Positions 28,450 to 37,286 of a stretch of DNA of 64,000 bases are shown piece by piece. The DNA is from Marinilabiliaceae bacterium (GTDB lineage Bacteria > Bacteroidota > Bacteroidia > Bacteroidales > Marinilabiliaceae): NCBI GenBank assembly GCA_016342595.1, contig JAEINY010000004.1, forward strand, positions 1-64,000, given 5' to 3'. The notes under the pieces are model-generated. The model made no database searches. It saw nothing but the letters and a program-made list of their open reading frames with translations, and was not told where the DNA came from. The position numbers and the translations under genes are program-made. Position 1 is the first letter of the stretch, and every line of letters begins with the position of its first letter.

Positions 28450-31400
28450 CTACGCTTTTAAGTCCCGTTCGATCTTCTTTTTCATCGAACCGGTTTTTCC
28501 CAGTAAGTTTTTTATTTCGATGGTGACAGTATTTGTGGCTTCTGCCTTTGCTTTGGCAACAGCTTCCGCTTCAGAACTTGTTTCCACTTTAATGGTGGGA
28601 TTCACTTCAATCTTCGGATTGACTTCTACTTTATTTGAAGGACTATACTCGTTTTTTATTTGATTAATGCTCATACCCATTTCTTTTAATTGATGTAGTA
28701 AATTTCCATCCCGATTGTCCTTGGCCGCATTTTCAATGACGATATCACTCAGAACCTGACCAATGTTAACAGGGTTGTAATTATTGTTTTTACATTCATC
28801 GGTATAATAGCGACGGTGTTTGATTTTATCAAGTAGTTTACCATAATCGTAAAACGTGGGTTTATGTCCATTGCGCATTTTGGACATACATGCTTCACAG
28901 TTACAGGCGACTAATTCTCTTAATGGGAGGTTTTTGAAATCATCGTGTAAATTTTCCACTGCCGACCTGATAGCTTGCAGCAGGTGCTTACACCCCTCAT
29001 TGGGGCCATTTAGTTTAATATCGATGACCGGTTGGTTGGAGTCCGGATCATTAAATTGCTGAACTTCGGCCCGTATGTTATCACCGTTATAAGATCCCAC
29101 GAGGCGCATTCCGGTTTTCCACCGGTGTTCCCCTTCTATCTTCTCATGTAGTTTCACAATTAAGCGGGCAAACATGCCATGTGGAAAGAAACCATATTGA
29201 TACCTTAAATGCAGGTTGGTCTTTAATTGCCATTGGGTAGGTTTGTCGTTAGGTAGTAACAGTGGGGTTATGAATACATCCTTTTCATGGGGAAGCTCAA
29301 AGCAGATGTCAAATTTATCTTTTAGTAACAAATTGAACAACATCTCCTTCTCCTCTTCACTGTATTCTTTATGATTCCATTTCTCGTAGGCTTGCTGACG
29401 TGTAAAGCTACCTTTGTTGTCCTGGATCGTTTTATCCGATAATATATAATACATCCCTGCCGTCAGCCAGTTGTGATCCAGGAAAATGCGCGAACACAAT
29501 CCCCGATCATCAAAGTAGGTGAGATCACCCAAACTACACATGTAATAAAGACATAAATCGGCGTGATCCCTTGATAAGCCAATCTCCGGTTGTTCACAGA
29601 TCGTGTAAAATTGGTTCTTGGTGATGTATTTCTTATGCCTCTGTTTTTCCAGTTCATTCCTTACCAAGGGCCATTTTTTGGGTACAGGTCGGTTTACTAT
29701 CTCTAAACCCGAAAGTTCCCTGGCAATGGTTTCATTTAAATCCAACCATTTAAATTTATCTTTGCCTTGTATGTGTTGCAAATTAACTTCAACACTTTGA
29801 ATGTTCAAACCGGGAAATAACTCCCTGTATTTTGTGATCGCAAAGTTATCCGTAGCCCCATCTACTTCTTTAGGGTTTTCCAATACAATCACACTACTAT
29901 TAGGCCCCAGTAAATTGATGATTTGAAACCAGTAATCAAAATGCGTGTTTTCAGCCCGTTTATCAGATACCAATGCATAGATGCAATTTTCAGTTATAAA
30001 AAACTGGTGCAACATTTTTTGGATATCTTGTCCGCCAAAGTCCCAAAAGTGTGCATTAATGGTCACTGGTTTTTCCTGATGTGGAAATGCTTTCCCTTTA
30101 TATACATCGATACCCAGGGTGGATTTTAATTTTCCTTGTTTCACCTTATAGTTGGGATCAAACTGCAGTTTGGTAAAAGTGGTTTTACCAGCACCACCCT
30201 GCCCAAGTACCATGAATTTAGATTCATAAAGTGGTTCAAGTCCCTCCTTTGTTTGATCAAACCAGTCCAACACAGCCTCCCGCCCCTTTTCTATAATAAC
30301 CATTGGGGGATTTGTAAGAGGATTTCCACCAATATTTATGTTTCCAATCCAATCTTTCGATATACTTATTCCTCTTTGCAACAGGAAACCTAAAGCTATA
30401 ATATCACTGATTTGATTGGATGTCAGATCTAAGGTTTGAATATTTGTGAGCTTTTCCAAAAAGCTAATATTGCTGATTTGATTGAAGCCAAGATCTAAAG
30501 TTTGAAGTTGTGTTAACTTTTCCAAACAGCCAATATCGCTGATTTGATTGGAGCCAAGGTCTAAAGATTGAAGATTCGTGAGTTGTTCTAAAAGGCTAAT
30601 ATTACTGATTTGATTAGAGCGCAGATTTAAAGATTGAAGATTTGGGAGTTGTTCCAAAAAGCCAATATCGATGATTTGATTGGAGGCAAGATCTAAAGTT
30701 TGAAGTTTCGTGAATTGATTCAAAAAGCCGATATTACTAATTTGATTACTGCTAAGATCTAAAATTTGAAGATTCGTGAGTTGTTCCAAAAAGCTAGTAT
30801 CACAGATTTGATTAGAGCGTAGTTTTAAAGTCTGAAGATTGGTGAGCTTACCTAAAATACTATAATCACTGATTTGATTGGAGCTAAGATTTAAAGATTG
30901 AAGATTCGTGAGCTTACCTAAAATACTATAATCACTGATTTGATTGGAGCTAAGATCTAAAGATTGAAGATTCGTGAGTTGTACCAAAAAACCAATATCA
31001 TTGATTTCATTTGAGCTAAGATCTAAAGTTTGAAGATTCGAGAGCTTTTCTAAAAAACTATAATCGCTGATTTGAACGGAGCGAAGATCTAAAGATTGAA
31101 GATTCGGGAACTTCTCCAAAAAACTATAATCGCTGATTTGAACGGAACTGAGATCTAAGGATTGAAGATCCGAGATATTTTCCAAAAAGCTAATGTCGCT
31201 TATTTGATTATCACTGAGATATAAAGATTGAAGATTCGGAAGCTTTTCCAAAACACTATAATCGTTGATTTGATTACTACTAATATCTAATATGCGAAGC
31301 TCTGTAAGGTTCTCCAAGTAGCTAATATCCCATATTTGATTATCGCTGAGATCTAATACCTCAAGCATTGTCATCATTTCAAGTTGATGACATGTTTTTA

Positions 31401-31692
31401 ACCTCCATTGATTTAAAAAACTGGAATAAAAAAAGCGTTTCAATTTTTTAAAGTTCTTAAAGCCATCCGGCAGGGTTTCGTTGGTAAATTCATTTTCCTC
31501 TGCATTATTGTAGCTTATAACCCAATCTTTCTTTTCATCACCCCATCTGAATACAGAAAAACTCAACTCCTCCAGCCAAGTCAACTCAAATAATTCTTTG
31601 GGAAAATCTGTTAATCCACAATTCCCTAAATCCAATTTTCCAGTACGTTCTTTCTTTTCTTTGGCAATAAGTTTAAGGGCTAAATCGGACAT
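28450..31692 (-). CDS. LRR-Roc-COR (Roco) family GTPase
   Basis: 1080 aa. Residues 109-438 are fifteen 22-residue leucine-rich repeats (LxxLxLSSNQIsDi), units 7 and 8 nearly identical. Then the Roc GTPase with P-loop GQGGAGKT (497-504) and switch II DFGGQ, followed by COR, a CNCEACMSKM cysteine cluster and a charged tail. The G4 guanine motif NKxD is degenerate (LENPKEVDG). Bacterial Roco proteins are cytosolic nucleotide-controlled dimers; the role here is unknown, possibly signalling or defence. The reading frame continues past a TAG into a further domain (28147-28449). Confidence 0.93.
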   Translation of the reverse strand: MSDLALKLIAKEKKERTGKLDLGNCGLTDFPKELFELTWLEELSFSVFRWGDEKKDWVISYNNAEENEFTNETLPDGFKNFKKLKRFFYSSFLNQWRLKTCHQLEMMTMLEVLDLSDNQIWDISYLENLTELRILDISSNQINDYSVLEKLPNLQSLYLSDNQISDISFLENISDLQSLDLSSVQISDYSFLEKFPNLQSLDLRSVQISDYSFLEKLSNLQTLDLSSNEINDIGFLVQLTNLQSLDLSSNQISDYSILGKLTNLQSLNLSSNQISDYSILGKLTNLQTLKLRSNQICDTSFLEQLTNLQILDLSSNQISNIGFLNQFTKLQTLDLASNQIIDIGFLEQLPNLQSLNLRSNQISNISLLEQLTNLQSLDLGSNQISDIGCLEKLTQLQTLDLGFNQISNISFLEKLTNIQTLDLTSNQISDIIALGFLLQRGISISKDWIGNINIGGNPLTNPPMVIIEKGREAVLDWFDQTKEGLEPLYESKFMVLGQGGAGKTTFTKLQFDPNYKVKQGKLKSTLGIDVYKGKAFPHQEKPVTINAHFWDFGGQDIQKMLHQFFITENCIYALVSDKRAENTHFDYWFQIINLLGPNSSVIVLENPKEVDGATDNFAITKYRELFPGLNIQSVEVNLQHIQGKDKFKWLDLNETIARELSGLEIVNRPVPKKWPLVRNELEKQRHKKYITKNQFYTICEQPEIGLSRDHADLCLYYMCSLGDLTYFDDRGLCSRIFLDHNWLTAGMYYILSDKTIQDNKGSFTRQQAYEKWNHKEYSEEEKEMLFNLLLKDKFDICFELPHEKDVFITPLLLPNDKPTQWQLKTNLHLRYQYGFFPHGMFARLIVKLHEKIEGEHRWKTGMRLVGSYNGDNIRAEVQQFNDPDSNQPVIDIKLNGPNEGCKHLLQAIRSAVENLHDDFKNLPLRELVACNCEACMSKMRNGHKPTFYDYGKLLDKIKHRRYYTDECKNNNYNPVNIGQVLSDIVIENAAKDNRDGNLLHQLKEMGMSINQIKNEYSPSNKVEVNPKIEVNPTIKVETSSEAEAVAKAKAEATNTVTIEIKNLLGKTGSMKKKIERDLKA
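30841..30972 (-). repeat. Recent tandem duplication of one 66-bp LRR unit
   Basis: 30841-30906 and 30907-30972 differ at 2 of 66 positions, far less than other LRR units of the same gene. Encodes LRR units 8 and 7. Confidence 0.85.
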
Positions 31693-31972
31693 GTCTATTG
31701 TATTTTATGATGTTTGGAGTTATTCAAGCCATTTATAGGAGCATAAATATAGGAAATTATTGTATAGTGATAACTATTTCTTACCCTCTCTATCTCCCTA
31801 TGCATGGGCAGACTGTAATGTGATTTTAAAATCGTTGAGCACAGCTTCTCAAAATACTTGAAGGGATCAAATTATTATTCTTATTCTTGTAAATACAAAC
31901 CAAGCATTTAAACAAACAGCCTCAAAAGCAGTTTCTTCAGAAACGGATGTAGTAAACATTGAATGAATAACC

Positions 31973-33517
31973 ATGACAAATACTAATCCCCTTCACCTTT
32001 ATTCAACGAAACAGATTGTCATAACCACCGCTTTGGCCGGGCCACTGATGGGTGGTTACATGTTGCAGCGTAATTTCAAGAATATGAATCGGCAGCGGGC
32101 CTCGGTGGTAACTTCACTGCTCTCCTATCTGCTGCAAGCAATCACTTATTTTGTGTTTATTGTTGCTACGGAGGTGATTGTTATTCGATCGGGATTATAT
32201 ACTTATAGTCATAGTCTGGGTTTTGTCGCCGTGATTGGCACATTACTGTTATTGCAGTTGTTTAACAGTGGTTTGGTTGTGCTCTCAAGTCGAAGCTCTG
32301 GTATTGAAACGACTGAAAAACACTTACGATACTATCCGATGCTGAACATGATCTTCACCATTCTGGCAGGTGTTGTTATTACTTTTTTCCTGGTTCGTTC
32401 CGGGCCCTTCTGGTTTCGTTTTTTATCGGTTTATTTCCTGGCCAGCTTTTATTTGTATCACCGTTTAGCCAAACCATTTGCCAAAGAGTGGCAACGATTA
32501 TTGGTGATGGGCATTGGTTTTTTGTTAACATGTATGTATCCGGCTATCCAATTCATTAATGATTATATCGATATTCAATACATAAAAACGTTTCAGCTGT
32601 TTGGGTATAATTACCTGGCTTTTATGCTGTATTTCTTTTTACTGTTTATAGTCTTGGATGTGACCATCACTATAATAGACCGAACAAGATTTCGCCATAA
32701 AGATAAATCGGTATTAAATGTCAGCCGCGTTGCCCTCAGTGTGGGCTTAACATTATTGGTGTCGGGTATTGTAGCAGGTGGGATTCATCAATTCAATACG
32801 CCCAAGGTGAATAAATATGTCATTGGTATACCGGCTAAAACATCGCCTCTTAAGGAGTTGAAAATAGCCATGGCCGCTGATTTGCATATCAGTGAGCTCA
32901 CCAAACGGGCATTTATTCATCAGTTTGTGAAAGAAATCAATGCCCTGGAGGCTGACATTGTGCTGATACCTGGTGATATAGTGGAAACAGGCGCACAGAA
33001 TGAGGCGATGACCTACATGAGTGGACAGTTGGCGCAAATAAAATCGAAATATGGCACCTTTGCCGTACTGGGGAATCATGACTATGGTAATGTGGAAAAT
33101 AAAAAGGCCTTTCTGCAGGCTGCCAATATGACGTTGCTCACGGATACGACCCTGGTTATTGATGATTCTTTTGTTCTGATTGGTCGTCAGGACCGGCGTC
33201 GCTACCGCAAGTCACTCGATACTATTTTAGAGACGCCTACCGATGTTTTGCCCTGGATCATGATGGATCACCGTCCGCCAGATATGAAAGCGATTGCAGC
33301 AGCCGGTATTAATCTATCCGTTTCAGGCCATACACACCACGGGCAGCTCTTTCCCTTCAATTATATCACTGAACGAATATATGATCTGAGTTGGGGCTAT
33401 CAACAACAGGATCAAACGCATGTATTTGTTACATGTGGGGCACAAGGCTGGGGCCCAACGGTTCGGGTAGGCAGTCAATCGGAGATTATGGAGATACTGG
33501 TGAAATTTGAAAACTGA
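31973..33517 (+). CDS. Membrane-bound metallophosphoesterase
   Basis: 514 aa. The N-terminal 270 residues contain about seven hydrophobic helices; the C-terminal domain (about 290-514) is a YkoQ/YaeI-like calcineurin-type phosphoesterase with all metal motifs: ADLHIS, GDIVETG, GNHDYGN, MMDHRP and SGHTHHGQ. Relatives hydrolyse UDP-diacylglucosamine or other phosphodiesters at the membrane; the substrate here is open. Divergent from the Roco gene with 280 bp between them in which no feature is obvious. Confidence 0.88.
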   Translation: MTNTNPLHLYSTKQIVITTALAGPLMGGYMLQRNFKNMNRQRASVVTSLLSYLLQAITYFVFIVATEVIVIRSGLYTYSHSLGFVAVIGTLLLLQLFNSGLVVLSSRSSGIETTEKHLRYYPMLNMIFTILAGVVITFFLVRSGPFWFRFLSVYFLASFYLYHRLAKPFAKEWQRLLVMGIGFLLTCMYPAIQFINDYIDIQYIKTFQLFGYNYLAFMLYFFLLFIVLDVTITIIDRTRFRHKDKSVLNVSRVALSVGLTLLVSGIVAGGIHQFNTPKVNKYVIGIPAKTSPLKELKIAMAADLHISELTKRAFIHQFVKEINALEADIVLIPGDIVETGAQNEAMTYMSGQLAQIKSKYGTFAVLGNHDYGNVENKKAFLQAANMTLLTDTTLVIDDSFVLIGRQDRRRYRKSLDTILETPTDVLPWIMMDHRPPDMKAIAAAGINLSVSGHTHHGQLFPFNYITERIYDLSWGYQQQDQTHVFVTCGAQGWGPTVRVGSQSEIMEILVKFEN

Positions 33518-33574
33518 GCGGTCCTTCAGACGCTTAGGGGATAACTTTTACCAACATGTGGTTCAAATTTAAAG

Positions 33575-33692
33575 TAATACCGATTACAAACCAAAACGAT
33601 TGATAAAAAATCAATCTGTGCTTTTGTATCGGCATTAACCATTATAATTAGCAAAATGCTTTATCAATCATTTGGGAATACAATAGGTATAA
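33575..33692. mobile_element. Short non-autonomous element, copy B
   Basis: 112-bp body 33578-33689 (TACCGATTACA...ATAGGTA) between direct TAA duplications (33575-33577, 33690-33692). Internal GTATCGGCATTA and AGCAAAATGCTTTATCAA match copies C/D and A respectively. Confidence 0.7.
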
Positions 33693-33752
33693 CATCCCAC
33701 TTGTGGCTTCAATTAATAATTGATTTAGACTCTTATCCATCTATTAAAACAA

Positions 33753-33783
33753 AATCGCCTTTTCGTGTAAGAAGAAGGCGATT
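33753..33783 (-). terminator. Terminator of the broken lipoprotein gene
   Basis: AATCGCCTT pairs with AAGGCGATT, followed by TTGTTTT on the minus strand. Confidence 0.75.
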
Positions 33784-33818
33784 ATAATTTGTGATGATTC
33801 CTGATTATAGTTTCAGGT

Positions 33819-34334
33819 TTAATGCCATCGGTAGGGCGTATTTAAAAGCGGATCAATTCTTTTAAATACATCGAAAGGTTTTGATTTATTGGCCTCCCAC
33901 CAATCACGATAAGCCTGAGCTACGATTGGATGTGATATAGCATCGGAAACAGTAATAAATTCTTCTGAATTTCTCTTTAATATACATGGCGCAAGCGACG
34001 GAAATCGTCCAATCAGGTTGTCACTGCCAATGGCTACTTTTCTTATGGATTCAATGGTCCATGCAACATATAGGCCTAATTTGATCTCAGAAATATACAT
34101 GGATGAAACGGGATTAGCGGGAAAATCCTTAATTTTCTGTTCCTCGCCAATATACTTAATCAATTCGCTAATATGAGAGTGATTAAATGCCGGTAAGTTC
34201 ATTGAATTATATTAATTCGATTTTAACAATTCAATGTAGCTTTTAACAGACATCACCTGGGGTTCATCTGAATCGGATTGGGAGCAGGCTATGAGGCTAA
34301 TAATCGTCACAAATAGAAATAAAATCTTTTTCAT
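33819..34334 (-). pseudogene. DUF4943-like lipoprotein gene interrupted by one in-frame TAA
   Basis: From ATG 34334 it encodes a 17-residue lipoprotein signal (MKKILFLFVTIISLIACS) and SYIELLKSN, then TAA at 34214-34212, then in the same frame YNSMNLPAFNHSHISELIKYIGEEQ... to the stop at 33819. The 127-aa downstream part (ATG 34202) alone would lack any export signal although KDFPANPVSS...LYVAWTIESIR looks like the body of the exported protein. CAA-to-TAA would restore LKSNQYNSM. The DUF4943 assignment is from memory of the Bacteroides family and is tentative. Confidence 0.7.
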
Positions 34335-34663
34335 TATTAGAGTTTTAGTTTGGAAATTGATTTTACTTTAGTGATGAAACTTTTTAATAATGGTTGCTTC
34401 ACAAGGCTTCTTTTTATTGAAGGTGTCCAAAATTCAAGATTCACGCAAACAACGCTAAAATAGCAAAGAGCTGAATACTATCAGTCACCACTTTGCGTTT
34501 TTAAGCGATTCATCTTTGCACCCTTTGCGAGAAATAATCTACTTTTCGGACATTCCCTTTCCTATCCAAATAAAAATGCGCAGTTCCTAATCATGCTACT
34601 TTTTTTATCTTTAAAACTTTCAACGGAGAACGACTACTATTATTCAATAATAATTAATTTATC
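34335..34663. other. Divergent intergenic region
   Basis: No gene. Contains a degenerate element with repeated ctttgcg words (34490-34530, e.g. cactttgcgtttttaagcg and caccctttgcgag), of the kind seen in other Bacteroidota intergenic repeats. Should also carry the GH92 promoter; no strong consensus match. Confidence 0.4.
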
Positions 34664-37018
34664 ATGATGAAAAACAAAGCTGGTAAAGCTGCACTTTTAA
34701 TGGCCGGTGTTGTGGGATGTATGTCTTGTAACCAGCTGTCGACAAAAGTAAACACTGCTGGTGAGTCTGCGCCAACAGACCTCATTCAATTTGTGGATCC
34801 GTTCATCGGAACGGAGAAGATGGGGCATGTTTATCCGGGTGCAACAACGCCATTTGGAGCCGTTCAGCTGAGTCCGGCCTCCAACATCCAAACGATGTTT
34901 CAGGAAGATGGTAGTTACAACAAATCCACTTATAAATATTGTGCAGGGTATCAGTATGACGATGAAACTATTTTTGGTTTTGCGCATACTCATTTTAGTG
35001 GGACCGGCCACGCAGATTTAGGTGACTTTTTGGTGATGCCAACCACAGGTGACTTAACCCTGGAACCGGGTACTGCCGATGGTGAGCCAGGCTTTCACTC
35101 GAAATTTTCGCATGATAATGAGCGTGCCGCACCTGGTTATTACAGTGTACTGTTAGATGATTATAACATCAAGGCAGAGCTAACCACCAGCGATCGGGTG
35201 GGTTTTCACCAATATACATTTCCTGAATCGGATAAAGCACACATCATTCTTGATCTGATTTATAACATTTATAATTACGATGGAAAAGGTGTTTGGACCT
35301 TTGTGCGTGTAGAGAATAATCATTTGATTACCGGTTACCGTCAAACCAATGGCTGGGCGCGTAATAAGAAGGTTTATTTTGCCATGGAATTCTCCAAGCC
35401 CTTCACCAGCTATGGGCATGAGCGGTACGAGAAAGTGCCATATAATGGTTTCTACCGCCGTTTCAATGAGAAAGAGAATTTTCCGGAGATGGCCGGTCGT
35501 GATATCCGCGCTTACTTCAATTTTGATACGAAAAAGGATGAGCAGATTAAAGTGAAATTTGCACTATCCTCTGTCAGTACAGATGGCGCTATGAAAAACC
35601 TGATGGCTGAGATTCCTCACTGGGATTTTGATCAGGTGAAAAAAGAGTCGCAAGACCGTTGGAACAAAGAGTTGAATAAAGTGATAGTGGAATCACAAAC
35701 TGAAGCGGATAAAAAATCATTCTACACCGCTTTGTATCATACCATGCTGAGCCCGATTGTATACGAAGATGTGGATGGTCAATACCGTGGTTTGGATCAA
35801 AATATTCACCAGTCGGAAGGGTTTACCAATCATTCGATTTTTTCTTTGTGGGATACCTATCGGGCCTTGCATCCCTTGTTCAACATCATTCAGCAGGAGC
35901 GTAATAACAACATGATCAAGTCAATGATTGCCCATCACGATCAGAGTGTGCATCACATGTTACCTATCTGGAGTCATTACAATAATGAAAACTGGTGTAT
36001 GATCGGGTATCATGCCACTTCGGTGATTGCTGATGCCATTGCCAAGGGGGTTGGTGATTTTGATAAAGAGCGCGCTCTGCAAGCCTGTGTGAACACCTCT
36101 AAAGTACCTTATTTCATGGGTATTGGTGATTACATGAAATACAAATATGTACCTGAATATAAACAAGGGTATTCAGTGTCCATTACCCTGGAATATGCCT
36201 ATAACGACTGGTGTATTGCGCAGGTGGCCAAAAGTATAGGTAAAGATGCAGTCTACAATGAGTACATGGAACGTTCAACGTATTATGAAAATGTATACGA
36301 TCCCCAGATCGGGTTCATGCGTCCGAAACTGGCTAACGGTGAATGGAAAGAAGGATTTGACCCGATGGATACACACGGTCAGGGTTTCATTGAAGGAAAT
36401 GCCTATAATTACGGTTTGTATGTGCCTCAAAATGTGAATCACATGGTGGAATTGATGGGCGGTAAAGACCATTTCTGGCAACACCTGGATTCGCTTTTCA
36501 CCATGCCCATTGCAGATAAATACATCGAAAATCATGAGGATATCACCCGCGATGGTATGATTGGTAATTATGTGCATGGAAATGAACCAGGACATCACAT
36601 TCCTTACCTGTACAACTGGACCAGCAAGCCCTGGAAGACACAGGAAAAAGTACGCATGATCATGGATACTATGTATGGAACGGCCATTGATGGTTTATGT
36701 GGTAACGATGATGCCGGTCAGATGTCAGCCTGGTACATTTTTAGCTCCATGGGCTTCTACCCTGTTTGTCCGGGATCCGATCAGTATGCCATCGGTAGTC
36801 CATTGGTAAAAAAAGCAACCTTGAATCTTGAGAATGGCAAGCAGTTGATCATTAACACAGTGAATCAGGGTAAAGATAATATCTACATTCAGAAAGTGGT
36901 GGTGAACGGAAAAGATATTGATCGCAATTATTTGTTGCACAGTGAAATTATCAAGGGTGGGGAGATTGTTTTCCACATGGATAACACACCGAATGAGGCA
37001 TTCGGGCTAAAGAAATAA
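34664..37018 (+). CDS. GH92 alpha-1,2-mannosidase, lipoprotein
   Basis: 784 aa. Lipoprotein signal (lipobox Cys19 or Cys22). GH92 signature FVDPFIGTEKMGHVYPGATTPFG at the N-terminal beta domain, HTHFSGTGHADLGDF, and in the (alpha/alpha)6 domain HGNEPGHHIPYLYNW and GNDDAGQMSAWYIFSSMGFYPV. Ca2+-dependent inverting exo-mannosidase acting on yeast or host-type mannans and N-glycans in the periplasm. No SusCD genes adjacent. Its TAA stop codon is also the target duplication of mobile element C. Confidence 0.95.
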   Translation: MMKNKAGKAALLMAGVVGCMSCNQLSTKVNTAGESAPTDLIQFVDPFIGTEKMGHVYPGATTPFGAVQLSPASNIQTMFQEDGSYNKSTYKYCAGYQYDDETIFGFAHTHFSGTGHADLGDFLVMPTTGDLTLEPGTADGEPGFHSKFSHDNERAAPGYYSVLLDDYNIKAELTTSDRVGFHQYTFPESDKAHIILDLIYNIYNYDGKGVWTFVRVENNHLITGYRQTNGWARNKKVYFAMEFSKPFTSYGHERYEKVPYNGFYRRFNEKENFPEMAGRDIRAYFNFDTKKDEQIKVKFALSSVSTDGAMKNLMAEIPHWDFDQVKKESQDRWNKELNKVIVESQTEADKKSFYTALYHTMLSPIVYEDVDGQYRGLDQNIHQSEGFTNHSIFSLWDTYRALHPLFNIIQQERNNNMIKSMIAHHDQSVHHMLPIWSHYNNENWCMIGYHATSVIADAIAKGVGDFDKERALQACVNTSKVPYFMGIGDYMKYKYVPEYKQGYSVSITLEYAYNDWCIAQVAKSIGKDAVYNEYMERSTYYENVYDPQIGFMRPKLANGEWKEGFDPMDTHGQGFIEGNAYNYGLYVPQNVNHMVELMGGKDHFWQHLDSLFTMPIADKYIENHEDITRDGMIGNYVHGNEPGHHIPYLYNWTSKPWKTQEKVRMIMDTMYGTAIDGLCGNDDAGQMSAWYIFSSMGFYPVCPGSDQYAIGSPLVKKATLNLENGKQLIINTVNQGKDNIYIQKVVVNGKDIDRNYLLHSEIIKGGEIVFHMDNTPNEAFGLKK

Positions 37019-37124
37019 TACCGATTGTATAATGAAGCTGGCCTTATCTGCATTTCATTTGATAATGCCATTCATCATTACATCGGCATTATACCAAAAT
37101 CAATAAGTGGTTAAAATGGTATAA
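37016..37124. mobile_element. Short non-autonomous element, copy C, in the GH92 stop codon
   Basis: 103-bp body 37019-37121 (TACCGATTGTA...ATGGTA) flanked by TAA at 37016-37018 and 37122-37124. The left TAA is the GH92 stop codon. Internal ACATCGGCATTATACC is shared with copies B and D. Confidence 0.75.
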
Positions 37125-37151
37125 GATAAATATTTGATATAAAATATATGA

Positions 37152-37179
37152 AACCGCTTCCTTAGGGAGGCGGTTTTTA
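37152..37179 (+). terminator. Terminator after the GH92 gene
   Basis: AACCGCTTCC pairs with GGAGGCGGTT (one G-T) and is followed by TTTAAAT. The mobile element lies between stop codon and terminator. Confidence 0.85.
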
Positions 37180-37202
37180 AATATATGTTGGGTTTTTTCT
37201 CA

Positions 37203-37232
37203 TTTGAAATCCCAATCGTATTTGTATTTTTG
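37203..37232 (+). promoter_or_regulatory. hrpB promoter
   Basis: TTTG (37203-37206), 18 nt, TATTTTTG (37225-37232): the same exact arrangement as the thr promoter. Transcription would start near 37239, downstream of the first in-frame ATG (37185). Confidence 0.7.
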
Positions 37233-37286
37233 CACCGCCAACTGAACCACCCAATCAAAAAACAATCAACTACTAAACGACTGACA

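Noticed and set aside
30400-31380. Regular ~66-bp repeats looking like a CRISPR array
   Set aside because: They are codon-phased leucine-rich repeats inside the Roco gene, with no separate spacers.
28147-34334. Stop-codon reassignment to explain the two in-frame stops
   Set aside because: TAA and TAG end many clearly complete genes in the window, including GH92, asnA-side genes and kdsA, so the code is standard.
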